Positions 22,033 through 31,948 of a DNA stretch of 64,000 nucleotides are shown piece after piece. The DNA is taken from positions 64,772,756 through 64,836,755 of the forward strand of contig CM060731.1 in assembly GCA_030704615.1 (NCBI GenBank). The letters run 5' to 3'. Position numbers and translations under genes: made by a program. The first letter of the stretch is position 1, and the number at the start of each line of letters is the position of its first letter. Source of the stretch: Takakia lepidozioides. Its lineage: Eukaryota > Streptophyta > Takakiopsida > Takakiales > Takakiaceae. A model generated the notes under the pieces. The model saw only the letters and a list, made by a program, of their open reading frames with translations. It was not told where the DNA came from and searched no databases.

Positions 22033-23160
22033 TCCACGTTCGCGCACTTTTTAGCCATGTGCCCGGGCTCCCCGGAATTAAAACACACTCCATCGAAGGT
22101 CGCCTTCTGTCCGCCATAAAGCCGCCGCACCTGCTTTTCCTTTCGGAGCACTGGGTGCCGCCTTGATGAGAGAAGGACCTCCCTTCGATTTCCACGAGCC
22201 ATTATCGCCGCGTGGCTTATCCCACTTCTTTTCCGGTCGAAATGAGTCACCCTCCCGCCGGGTCTTCTTGTGGTTCAGCTCTGTACGGCCTTGTCTTTCG
22301 CCCCTAGGGACATCCGAGAAGCATTCAGCCCTCTCAATTGCCTCGTTCAAAGTCTTAGGTGGCTTCTCCTCCAACTTCCGCCTGGCCCATAGGGCCAGTC
22401 CCGTCACAAAGTTGAAGACCATTTCTGGTTCTGCCATGTCCGCGACTTCGAGCAATAGCACATTGAAAGCCTGAACATATCCCCGAATGTCGTCCGTTTG
22501 CTTCAAATTCCTCAGCTTGTCCCGTGCGAGCCAGGACGCGTTGAGGGGCACAAACTGTCTCTTCATCAGTTCCTTGAATCCACTCCAGTTCAAGGTTTCC
22601 GGGTTTGGACCTCGGTCGTGAAGGCGTTTCTGCCACCATTGTTGAGCATAGCCCCTCAAATAGGTGGGAGCCACTTCCACCCGATCCTCGTCACTCAACT
22701 TGGTCGCCCGGAAGTACTGCTCTAGCTCCAAGAGCCAGGTGTTGAGTACCTTCCGATTTCGGACGCCCTCGAAGGTGCCGGGTTCCTTAGGCTTCACCTT
22801 AAACTTTGCCTTAGCAGAAGTGACATTAGCCGCCTTCAACACGTCTTTCAACGTCCCGCCAAACTGCGCCAACAACCCTTCCCAAAAGGCTGCTGGCATG
22901 GGAGGCATCTGTTGGTCTGTCGGAGCTCTTAGGGATTCCTTGGGCTCCGACTCCTCAGATTCCTCCCGTTCTTGAGTGGCCTCGTTTTCAAAAGCCTGCA
23001 TCGCTTCCTCAAATGGCCGCTTCGGTGACACGTCGTCCCTATCGGGCTCACCAGGATCATCACATTTTGGGCCGTTCCGCTTTTGTTTTGGCTTGCCCGA
23101 CCCCATGATGAGGCCGATCCCAAGGACGATCGCATACTGAACTCTAAGTTCTGATACCAA
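22010..23160 (-). mobile_element. Ty3 gag region, truncated after the zinc knuckle
   Basis: Gag starts at the ATG at 23106 (MGSGKPKQKRNGPK) and is open to 22078. It is acidic at first (EEAMQAFENEATQEREESEE), then carries the retrotransposon gag domain (YLRGYAQQWWQKRLHDRG, FKELMKRQFVPLNASWLAR, QAFNVLLLEVADM). A frame change near 22110 leads to the knuckle, where CxxC reads CFNS, so a metal-binding Cys is lost. The primer site (complement of CTTGGTATCAGAAC, 23147-23160) sits against the LTR. Everything 3' of the knuckle is missing, and the break coincides with the GTGAGC module. Confidence 0.9.
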
Positions 23161-23886
23161 GTGTCGCGCACCTCACTTCGGTAAGCTCCCCTTCAAGTCA
23201 TAGTTACTCGCTTTGATGCGCGCGCCTAACTCCCGACCTGGCCGCCGGGCCAACTCGGAGCTTCGGCTGCTCACCGGGACATAACGGTCCCCCTTTACTC
23301 TTCCAAGAAACCCTCCACCAATTTGGGCCTAGTGGAAATTCCCTTTGGTGGATGGCAGTCCGGAATAGCTCCCCACTCCTTGGTCGCTTTCCGGCTCGCT
23401 CGTTTACTCACTAGTTTTTTTGGTCACCAACGGGCTTGCACCGTTCTCGGGGTTACTACTCCCTATATATACTTCTGTGACTGTCCGCGGGGGTTTCACA
23501 AACAACCATGCCATTTTATGGCGAACCACCACGAAGACCCTCAATTCCCGGTGATGAGTCGCGGTGAGTCTTGGCCCACCCACCATGGCCCCATTGGACC
23601 GTGGTGAGTCCCAAGACTCCCCACGACTCCCACCACAAGGTCTTCGCCCCATGGTGAGTCCTATGCCACCCCCACTAAGTCCCACTAAGCTACCACCACC
23701 CCTTGTGGAGCCACCCCACCGCAACCCGGTGTGCGGGGCTCCACCTAGTGAGCGCCTCCGCCTCCTGAGTGCCTTGGGCACTTAAGGGTGCTTCAGCCCC
23801 CCGTACCTATTGCTGCCACCGCCCCCACCACAGGGGCAGCCCCTCTGCGTCCCAACCCCCTGCCCTCAAGGCAAAGGGCCGCGACA
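23161..23886 (-). mobile_element. LTR (726 bp) of the truncated Ty3 element
   Basis: This is the reverse complement of the LTR at 62096-62821, with TGTCGCGC and CGCGACA ends. It is the 5' LTR of the gag remnant on its left. The TATATATA box lies near 23463. Confidence 0.93.
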
Positions 23887-24545
23887 GCTTAACTTTTTTT
23901 TTCACCTCTTCTTCACAAACAAACCCTATATAAGCATTCATGATGACCATCTGATTTTTTCTTCACCTCTTCTTCAATAACAGAATCCTAAACAAGTTTC
24001 ACAAGGATAGCTCAATGTTTTTTTTTTACCTCTTCTTCACAAAGACACCCTAAATAAGCAATCACAATGACCATGTGTTTTTTTTTCACCTCATCTTCAA
24101 TAACACAAACCTGAACAAGCTCCACAATAAACCACTCATTTTGTTACACGTCTTCTTCACAAACAAAGCCTAAATAAGCTTGAAGATGACCATCTGTTTA
24201 ATTTTCACCTCATCTACATTAACAAAAACCATTGTATGTTTCACAATGAGGGGTCATATTTTGGGGCCTGTTCTTGCCCATCCTCATTATTTTTAGCCTT
24301 TCCTTCAATATTTCATCCATCCATCATCCATCCACCATGGATGAAATACTGGAAACGTCAGATAGCTTGACAATGAGCATCCAAACTTTCTTGCCTCTTG
24401 TTCATGCAAGAATCCCTAAGTAAGATTCATGATGATTCACCCAACCCTTTTTTTTCACCTCTTCTTCAATAAGAAAACCTCAATAAGTTTCACAATGACC
24501 ATTCTATTCTTTCTATACCTCTTTTTTCAAGCGCTGTAACTGCTT
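23887..24545. repeat. ~60-bp satellite with ~122-bp alternating unit
   Basis: The word TTTTTCACCTCTTCTTCA recurs at about 23898, 23960, 24022, 24084, 24144, 24203, 24450 and 24512. Units alternate between a CACAAACAAACCCTA... type and a CAATAACA...CTGAACAAG type, so the higher-order repeat is a dimer. A CATCCATCC stretch (24310-24340) and unique sequence separate the last two units. Confidence 0.75.
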
Positions 24546-24599
24546 CCACGACAATAGGACCCTCTCTAAACAGAGGACTCGGGTATGGGGTCTGCTTCT

Positions 24600-24690
24600 T
24601 CCTCCACTAAACCCCTGGGCTCACGCTTAGAGGGCAAAGCGTGAGCCGAGCTCCTGGGCTCACGCGGCTAGGCTCACGCCGTAGCTGCAC
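24600..24690. repeat. GTGAGCC/GGCTCAC cluster
   Basis: GGCTCACGC occurs at about 24618, 24657 and 24671, and GCGTGAGCC at 24639, making a 9-bp inverted repeat with an 8-base spacer. Same family as the clusters at 22.0, 26.7 and 28.2 kb. Confidence 0.65.
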
Positions 24691-24719
24691 TCTCATCATT
24701 CTTATCACTTTTGCAGTAT

Positions 24720-25740
24720 CATCCGACCTGCCAGCTGCAACATGTATGTTTGATAGCAACACATAAGTCCAGGCATCCTGTTCATCCTACTTGAGGATAG
24801 ATGTTGCCGCACGTTCAGCCATCTCCACATTGCCATGGATTATGCAGGCACCAAGCAAAGCCTTCCACACCACAACATCTTGGATTGATTGGCATTTTAT
24901 TCATCAGGTCCACTACCTCATCCTGTTGTCCCGCACGTCCAAGAAGGTCCACCATGCAGCCAAAGTGCTTTACTGTCAGAGTGACACCATGATCTCGACT
25001 CAGGGAATCGAAGTAGCGTCTTCCTTCATTGAGTAGGCCAGTGTGGCTGCATGCAGAGAGAACACATATAAAGGTGATACTGTCCGGCTTCAAGCCGTTC
25101 TTTTCCATTCCTTCAAATAGTTGGAGGACCTCCGTATGACAACCATGTTGGGCATATCCTGCGATCGCATTCCATGACACCACATTTCGTTCAGCCATAT
25201 TGTCAAATACTCCCTTTGCATCCTCAATGCATGTGCATTTTGCATACATGTCCATCAGGGCAGTGTCCAGAATGACATGTGGTACAATTCCAGCTTTGAT
25301 GATGTCACCATGGACCTCTTTCCCCTTTGCTAGGGCTGCCAGGCTTGCACAAGCATTACAAACGCACACAAACGTGATGTGGTGGCACTTCACCCCTTCC
25401 CCCATCATTTGCTCATGGGTTTCCAAGGCCTCCGTCCCACACCCCTGCTGTGCAAATCCTACAAGCATCGCGATCTACGACACCAAATCTCGTTCAGCCA
25501 TATTCTTGAAAACTCCCTTCGCATCCTTGGCGTGAATCCACTTTGGATAATGTAAATGTACACCTCAGCTTCCAGACCTTTCATCTTGATGCATTTAAGC
25601 AAGATACAGACACACGTATCTAAATCTGTTGAAATGCCTCCTACATTTGGCATACATGTCCATGAGGGTATTGTTCAGAATGACATCTGGTACAATTCCA
25701 GCTTTCGCAATGCAACCATGCACCTCTTATCCAATTGATC
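24720..25740 (-). pseudogene. PLS-class PPR pseudogene (C-terminal units)
   Basis: 217 open codons (25468-24815) give one full P-L-S unit and the terminal unit: ALETHEQMMGEGVK, VFDNMAERNVVSWNA, LQLFEGMEKNGLKPDSITF, CMVDLLGRAGQQDE. A 2-3 residue deletion (WNAIAGY for WNAMIAGY) and a frame change after NKMPINP break the end. Upstream (25480-25740) it runs into a rearranged junction also found at 28480-28740, joining an N-terminal segment (CIKMKGLEA) to a mid-array segment. No E or DYW region follows. Confidence 0.85.
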
Positions 25741-26690
25741 TCTAGAAAGCTTCTGGATGCTAGTAGCTTCTGATGATTTGAGCAGTAGAAGTTCAGCTTG
25801 CTAGGATCACCTGGTTTGTCCACGCGTTATCACCTATGAGAACTTCCTGGGAAAGCCCATCGAGCACCTATTCTGCTAAAGAAGTTTTATTTGAAGTTTA
25901 TCTCGGGTAGATGCAGGGTAAGGTGGACCAAAATTGGCGTCACCGGCACAGTTTTCAGCGACTATTATGCATGATATCATGAAATTGCTTTGAATAGAAT
26001 CAATAATGTGGATAAACATTTTCCATTCAAGATTCCTAACTTCAATATCTACCTACATCAACCATCAAATTGTCAATCAAATAAAATATCCAAGAGATAT
26101 GGACTTTTGAACACGACAACTGTAGACTGTTACTGTTGCAAATGGAAATACATGGACTCAAAATAAGCCATTGTGCCTTTGGTGTATTGCTTTGAACTTT
26201 TGAGGTAAGAGGACAAATTTAAATAACACTCTAGATTTCAATTTAAAATGACAATATCAGCTGTCATTTACTATATGTGGACTAGTATGAGTGTTATATA
26301 TAGGTGGATTTGTTCTAGTTTAGTACATCTCGTGTTTTGGGCATTTGAGGTGTCATATTTTACTACAAAGGATATAAAAATATAATCTACAATGGCTTGG
26401 TTGTATATGGACAAATCGATGTAAATTCTTATTTTTGATATATCAAATCTTCTTCAAATTAAAGACTAAAATTTATAGTAAAAATTATCTTTCATGTTTG
26501 GAGTAAGACCCTTTACTAAAAATGTTAAATATACCATTATCTATCATCATTTGAAATTATTTGGGGAAATATCATCAATTTTAAATTTGGTCATGGACTT
26601 CCATGGAAGACAACATCTGCCGTTTTTGGTCCACCTTACTCTGCAACTACCCTCTCACACTTACAAGGAGACGTTCAGACACATGAGCAA
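25741..26690. other. No gene seen; AT-rich intergenic DNA
   Basis: Strongly AT-rich sequence with no recognisable coding frame, repeat array or element end. Confidence 0.5.
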
Positions 26691-26830
26691 ACGAGCAACG
26701 ACGCAACGGCGTGAGCGTATGCTCACACAATGCTGACGTGGCGTGAGCGTACGGTCACACCGACGTGGTGTGGGTAGGCTGACGTGGCGCTAGAACAGCC
26801 ATCGCCACGTCATCCGAAAGATATGACGCC
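26690..26830. repeat. GTGAGCG / GACGTGGC cluster
   Basis: GGCGTGAGCGTATGCTCAC (imperfect palindrome), TGACGTGGCGTGAGCG, GACGTGGTG and TGACGTGGCG lie within 130 bp. The core ACGTGGC is also the ABRE/G-box sequence, but here it goes with dispersed repeats rather than an obvious promoter. Confidence 0.6.
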
Positions 26831-26989
26831 TATAGCCGAGGGCCTATAACCGTGGGATTCGTTCATCAAAACAAGAAATCGGAAAATCACAAATGACAAA
26901 CTAGAAATGAAATGACAAACCATTCGCATCCATTTGATGTCTTCGAGCAAGAATCCACCTTCTTAAAGCAGGAATCCACCGCGACGCGT

Positions 26990-27700
26990 CTTCTTGAAAG
27001 GGATTGAAAACATAGCAGAAATGGTGTACTTCGAAGCACACCGTTTGTGCCCCATCCAAAAGGCTTTTTTTGAGGTCTTTTCAGACAGCAACTGAAAGCA
27101 TGGAGGGTACTTGAAATGGATTGCATACATAGCAGAAATGGTGTGCTTCGAAGCACACCGTTTCTGCCCCATCCAAAAGGCTTTTTTTGAGGTCTCCTCA
27201 GACAACAACAGAAAGCATGGAGGGTACTTAAAAGGGATTGAATACATAGCAGAAATAGTGTGCTTTGAAGCACACCGTTTTTTTTTCTTTTTCTTTTTCT
27301 TTTTCCCCTGGTTGATTGGACCCAAAACAGTGTGCGGCGCCGTACACCCTTTCTGCCCATTGAAAAAGACCAAATTCGGGACCCCTCCATGAGCTTGATA
27401 GGGTCCCTAATTCGGTGTTTTTTTTTTCAGTGGGCAGAAAGGGAGTGCGGTGCTGCACACTGTTTTTGGGTCGCGATTTCGGTGTTTGCCAGTGGGCAAA
27501 AAAGGTGTACGGCGCCGCACACTGTTTTTCCAGCCAAAAAAAAAAAACCTTTCTTTTTTTGTTTTCCCTTGGTTGGTTGGACCCCAAAACAGTGTGCGAC
27601 GCCAGACACTGGTTTGGGGTCCCGAATTCGGTGTTTTTCAGTGGGCAGAAAGGGTGTGTGGCGCCGCACACTGTTTTTCCAACCAGCCAGGGGGAAAAAA
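26990..27700. repeat. Array of palindromes in 117-bp tandem repeats and a related second block
   Basis: Block 1 has GGTGTGCTTCGAAGCACACC (20-bp palindrome) or variants at 27023, 27140 and 27257, exactly 117 bp apart in near-identical units. Block 2 has GTGTGCGGCGCCGCACAC (18-bp palindrome) and variants near 27331, 27449, 27509, 27591 and 27656. These go with the recurring words TTCGGTGTTTTTCAGTGGGC and with T or A runs. No coding function is evident. Confidence 0.85.
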
Positions 27701-27729
27701 AATAAAAAAAAAATAAAATGTCTATAGTC

Positions 27730-28310
27730 TATAATGTCTTCTCATTGCACTGGGCTCGGTGAGATCTCGACTTCGGTGTGGATGGAAGGCAGTGGGGTTC
27801 GGTTGCTATTGAAAGAAGGGTTGGGTATTATGTTCTTCTATTTATGAACCATGGTGAAAGAAAGGTGCATTTCTTCTTATCCACAATTTGTTGTCCAACA
27901 TTCAATCATTATCATTCATCCACAAGGTTTCCCCCATATTCATCCATATTCTGAGCGTGTCATCTACATTGATTCTCCTTGAACATCCTCATTAATTCAT
28001 CCACAACCATTTTTCTATATTCGGTCTCAAACACAATCATTCAGTAATATTCATTCGAACCCTTTGTTCTGGACTTCTTCTCATCGCCCAATATGGTTCC
28101 CTATGTGCCGAATGCTCAAGTCCGCAGCTATAAGGCCCTTTCACGCTGTTCTGTCCACGGTTATAGGTCCATGCCTATGAGAATGACGTGGCGTGAACTA
28201 CGCTGACGAGAACCAACGTGCCGTGAGCCTGGTTGCGCTCACGCGCTTAGACGGTCACGTGACCAGACTCACGCGGAGGCATTCCCTGCAAACGAGCTAT
28301 GATAAAATCC
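27730..28310. repeat. CATCC-rich tract ending in GTGAGC module
   Basis: 27885-28060 is rich in CATTCATC/CATCC. 28185-28290 holds GACGTGGCGTGA, GCCGTGAGCCTGG, TTGCGCTCACGCG and ACCAGACTCACGCGGAGG, ending CATTCCCTGC. It is collinear with 21480-22032. Confidence 0.6.
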
Positions 28311-29075
28311 ACCGAGACAGTTCAAGAGCAGTGGCAACATACGGAGAGTTCAGAATGACATCTGCTACAATTGCACAAACATTGCAATCACATACAAATG
28401 TGATGTGATTGGGCTTCAGCCTTCCCCCATCATTTGATCATAGGTCTCCAAAGCCACCATCCCACGTCCCTGCTGTGCATACCTTGCAAACATCGCGTGC
28501 CATGACATCACATATTGTTCAGCCATAATGTTGAAAACTCCTTTCGCATCCTTGGCGTGATCCACTTTGGATAATGTAAGTGTGCACCTGCTTTCCAGCT
28601 TCCAGACCTTTCATCTTGATGCACTTAAGCAAGAGACAGACGACCATATCTAATCAATCTGCTGAAATGTCTCCCACATTTGGCATACATGTCCATTAGG
28701 GCAGTGTTTAGAATGATTTGTGGTACAATTCCAGCTTTGATGATGTCACCATGGACCTCTTTGCCATTTTCTAGGGCTGCCAGGCTTGCACAAGCATTAC
28801 AAATGGACACAAACGCGATGTGGTGGCACTTCACCCCTTCCCCCATCATTTGCTCATAGGTTTCCAAGGCCTCCATCCCGCGCCCTTGCTGTGCAGATCC
28901 TGCAAGCTTCGCATTCCACGACACCAAATCTCGTTCAGCCATATTGTTGAACACTCCCACCGCATCCTCAATGCTCCCACATTTGGCATATATGTCCACG
29001 AGGGTATTGTTCAAAATCACATATGGTACAATTCCAAATTTGGTGATGCAACCATGCACCTCTTTGCCCTATACA
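28311..29075 (-). pseudogene. PLS-class PPR pseudogene (N-terminal and mid units)
   Basis: 144 open codons (29059-28625) give ILNNTLVDIYAKCG, VFNNMAERDLVSWNAK, GMEALETYEQMMGEGVK and NACASLAALENGKEVHGD, then leave the PPR register at KCGRHFSRLIRYG. Downstream to 28311 are short matches to the same family in other frames, including a rearranged junction shared with 25480-25740. It shares orientation with the OSB-like remnant at 29.39-30.19 kb, as the intact pair on the plus strand does. Confidence 0.8.
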
Positions 29076-29388
29076 TACATCCTTGCCTTGCTGCTATCAG
29101 CTGACAATGATAGCCTAGATTTGTTCCAGGAAACACCCAACTCAAGTTATTACACTAGTTCCTATGCTCAATTGCATCTGCCACTCTCTGTAATCCAACA
29201 GGCATTCAACTTTTGCCTCCATTGTCCCACCATTGACTGGGTCAGAAAAGTATTCATTCCACAACCTCTCATCGTCTCGATTACCTGTTTCTGGATACTG
29301 CCCTATTGTTACATTCGCAGTATCATGTCAAAGTCACTCCAAACTATCAAAAGTTCACTCAACCAGCTACTTGCAGAAACTTGAAAAT

Positions 29389-30190
29389 TTAGGGCTGATT
29401 GTGATAAGAGCAGGGAAAAACAGGGTGAAATGTGTTGAAGAAGGTGCCTTCATTAGTAGTGCCTGAATTTATCAATTGTACCGCTGCTGCTGCAGCTTCC
29501 AGTTGATCATCTACCAATGCAGGTTTCTTGTAGCTATCCTTCCACAGGGAATCATTGGTGATCTGGAGCTTGAAATCCAGCCTTCTTTGATGAATCTGGA
29601 CCCACATCTCAGGGTCAAATCTGATGAGAGGGCACTGAAATAAGTCGAAGAAGAAGATGCTGTCACCACATTGTTCTTGACCTTGTTTCATGACCCATGG
29701 AGACCTGCTAGCAGCTGACACTGACCAACCCAATTCTGAATTGCATCTATTTTTCTCTATAGTCCAACAGGCATTCACCTTTTTGTCTCCATTGTCCCAC
29801 CATTGACTGGGGTCAGAAAAGTGTTCATTCCAAAACTTCTCCTCATCTCTGTTATCTGTTTTTGGATACTTTCCTGCTGCCACAACGGCAGTAACTTGTC
29901 AGGGCCGAGTCTGATGAGAGGGCAAAACAGGCTGAAATAGGTCGAAGAAGAAGGTGCCCTCACCACATTGTCCTTGACCTTGTGTCATGACCCATGGAGG
30001 ATTTGATCGACCATCAACCCAAAAGGACCTCTGTGTGTTGTCTGTAGTCAGGTAATGTCGGATTGGTATGTGAGAACCACCACGGTGCAGCTGAGCAGGC
30101 AGAGATTGAAACACGGCCTGCTAAGACCGAAGCTGAATCTCCCAAGAACCTTGTAAACATCAGAAAGAATACCAAATCATGGTACTAAGA
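29389..30190 (-). pseudogene. OSB-like (organellar ssDNA-binding, PDF motif) remnant
   Basis: Minus-strand reading gives FWNEHFSDPSQWWDNGDKKVN and later LDFKLQITNDSLWKDSY with PALVDDQLEAAAAAVQL. This is the spacing of the plant OSB PDF motif (W..FF.DP.QWWD...K ... PDFKHK...LW). A second, similar stretch (PPWVMTQGQGQCGEGTFFF) lies at 30010-29890. Family members bind single-stranded DNA in plastids or mitochondria. Frames are broken in at least two places. The plus-strand counterpart is at 30715-31915. Confidence 0.45.
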
Positions 30191-30464
30191 GCCCCCATTT
30201 GCAGGATGGACAAACTTCTTCGCATCGTACATTAAGAAAAGCCACACCTTGCGGTTGTCCCACCATCTATGAGAGCTCCTGCGGTGTACATAATCTGTGA
30301 ACGTCTCCATCTGCGAATTGCAATCTGCCTGTGAAACCCCTCCTGCGGTTCAAGAAGATCAAGAAACGGGCAGTTTGGGCAGTTTTGAAAAACTTGGCGC
30401 GACAAATTCTATTGGCATTTTTCGGGCGGGCAATCCAGGCAGATTTAAAAACATACGAAACGTG

Positions 30465-30545
30465 GTAACGATGACGTGGTGGCGATGACGTGGCGATGAT
30501 GACGTGGGGACGATGATGTGGCGACAAAAACGTGGCACTATGGCA
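30465..30545. repeat. Cluster of five GAYGTGG words
   Basis: GATGACGTGGTGGCGATGACGTGGCGATG and following sequence hold five ACGTGG/ATGTGG cores in 80 bp, ending ACGTGGCACTATGGCATCC. They resemble G-box/ABRE cores but belong to the same repeat vocabulary as 26.7 and 28.2 kb. Confidence 0.5.
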
Positions 30546-30714
30546 TCCTATTCCTGCTCTACGCTAAACTAGCTTCCGACCTTAGGATCGTTAGGCCAGG
30601 TCGATAATTCTAGCGACGACCGAAGCTAAATTGCGCAAAAGACATTTCCCAGCCTGGATCCGACGCGCATACAAAAAAGGACCGCCAAGTGTTTCGTGTA
30701 ATCACCTAATTTGA

Positions 30715-31915
30715 ATGGCATCCCTGAAGGCGCAATACCCACCGTCTGCAATGGACACCGTCCTCGGCGAATTGCGAAGGGAAACGCCGCTTTCAGCTCC
30801 ACAGCCCCGCTGCATGACGCGAGGCCTCTCGTACGAGGAGCATAATTGTTATGAAGCCCTCAGAAAGATTGTAGAAGCAGATTGTTGAGCAGAGGATGAG
30901 GGAGTTGAAGCTCTGAGGGCACTTTGGGGTGTCGTTCAGACTTGTGGCTGCTCAGCTGCCCCCTGGTCGTTTTCACAGACCACCTCAAAATCTCCAGCCT
31001 ACAGACATAAGCTGGTTTAGCATATGTATAAGTTTGGACCTTTCCGAGTGTTACTCATTGTGTTGAGTCCAATGGAGCCCAAAGTGACTCGCATGAATTT
31101 TGTTGAAAGAGCACTAGCGCTCCTCCAGAAGGGAACTTGTCAAAATGTTGATGCTGTGGGATTTTGGGGCACAAAGGCCTACTGGATAGCATGGAGCAGA
31201 GGTGGCACGAGCTTTTTAAGGATCCTTCTCAATGGCGGGACAAACGCAATCGCAAGGTGTTGTCCACCCTGCAAATGTGGGTTCTTCCTGTTAGTACCAT
31301 GATTTGGTATTTTTCTTGGTGTTTACAAGGTCCTTGGGAGGGTCAGCTTGGTCTTAGGTCTTAGGAGGCGAGTTAAAATCTATTGCTGCTCAGCTGCACC
31401 GTGGTGGTTGTCCTCACGGAGTTCACCTGACTGCAGACGCAAGCAGTACGCACAAGATGTCCTTTTGGGTTGATGGTCGGTTGAATCCTCCATGGTTGAA
31501 AGAAAAGCTAGCTGCCATGACTCAAGGTCAAGGACAAAGTGGTGAGGGCACATTCTTCTTCACACATTTCAGCCTGTTTTGCCCTCTTATCAGAGTCATC
31601 CCTAGTTCTTCATGTTGAATTCTCCAAGTTAGTTCGTTTGGTGGATCTATGGTGGTTGGGCTTGATTTTGACATGTAATTGCCAATGTGGCAGCAGGAAA
31701 GCCGCTAGCAGCAAGGCGAGGATGTATGCATGATTTGTGCAGAGGCAGGGATAGCTGAAGGAGCAGGGATAGAGTGTGGGTCCAGATTCATCCAAGAGGG
31801 CTGGATTTCAAGCACAAGGTTACCTATGGTTCCCATAGCTACAACAAACCTGCATGGGTAGATGGTCAACTGGAAGCAGCAGCAGCGGCAGCACTGTTAA
31901 TAACATCAGGCACCT
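30715..31915 (+). pseudogene. OSB-like (PDF-motif) gene fragment upstream of the PPR array
   Basis: An ATG at 30715 opens 57 codons (MASLKAQYPPSAMDTVLGE, TRGLSYEEHNCYEALRKI). At 31191 a second block reads MEQRWHELFKDPSQWRDKR. Further blocks give SFWVDGRLNPPWLKEKLAAM (about 31460-31520) and LDFKHKV ... YNKPAWVDGQLEAAAAAAL (about 31800-31890). The order matches OSB/PDF proteins and the mirror copy at 29.4-30.2 kb. Frames change between blocks; introns or decay could explain this. It ends 30-40 bp before the PPR ATG, so it could be 5' transcript of that gene or the tail of its own. Confidence 0.45.
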
Positions 31916-31948
31916 CAACAGACAGAAGACCAAGAAAGGGAGTCCACA

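Noticed and set aside
27228-27727. Overlapping frames in the palindrome array
   Set aside because: Open on both strands only because of the repeat composition; no domain.
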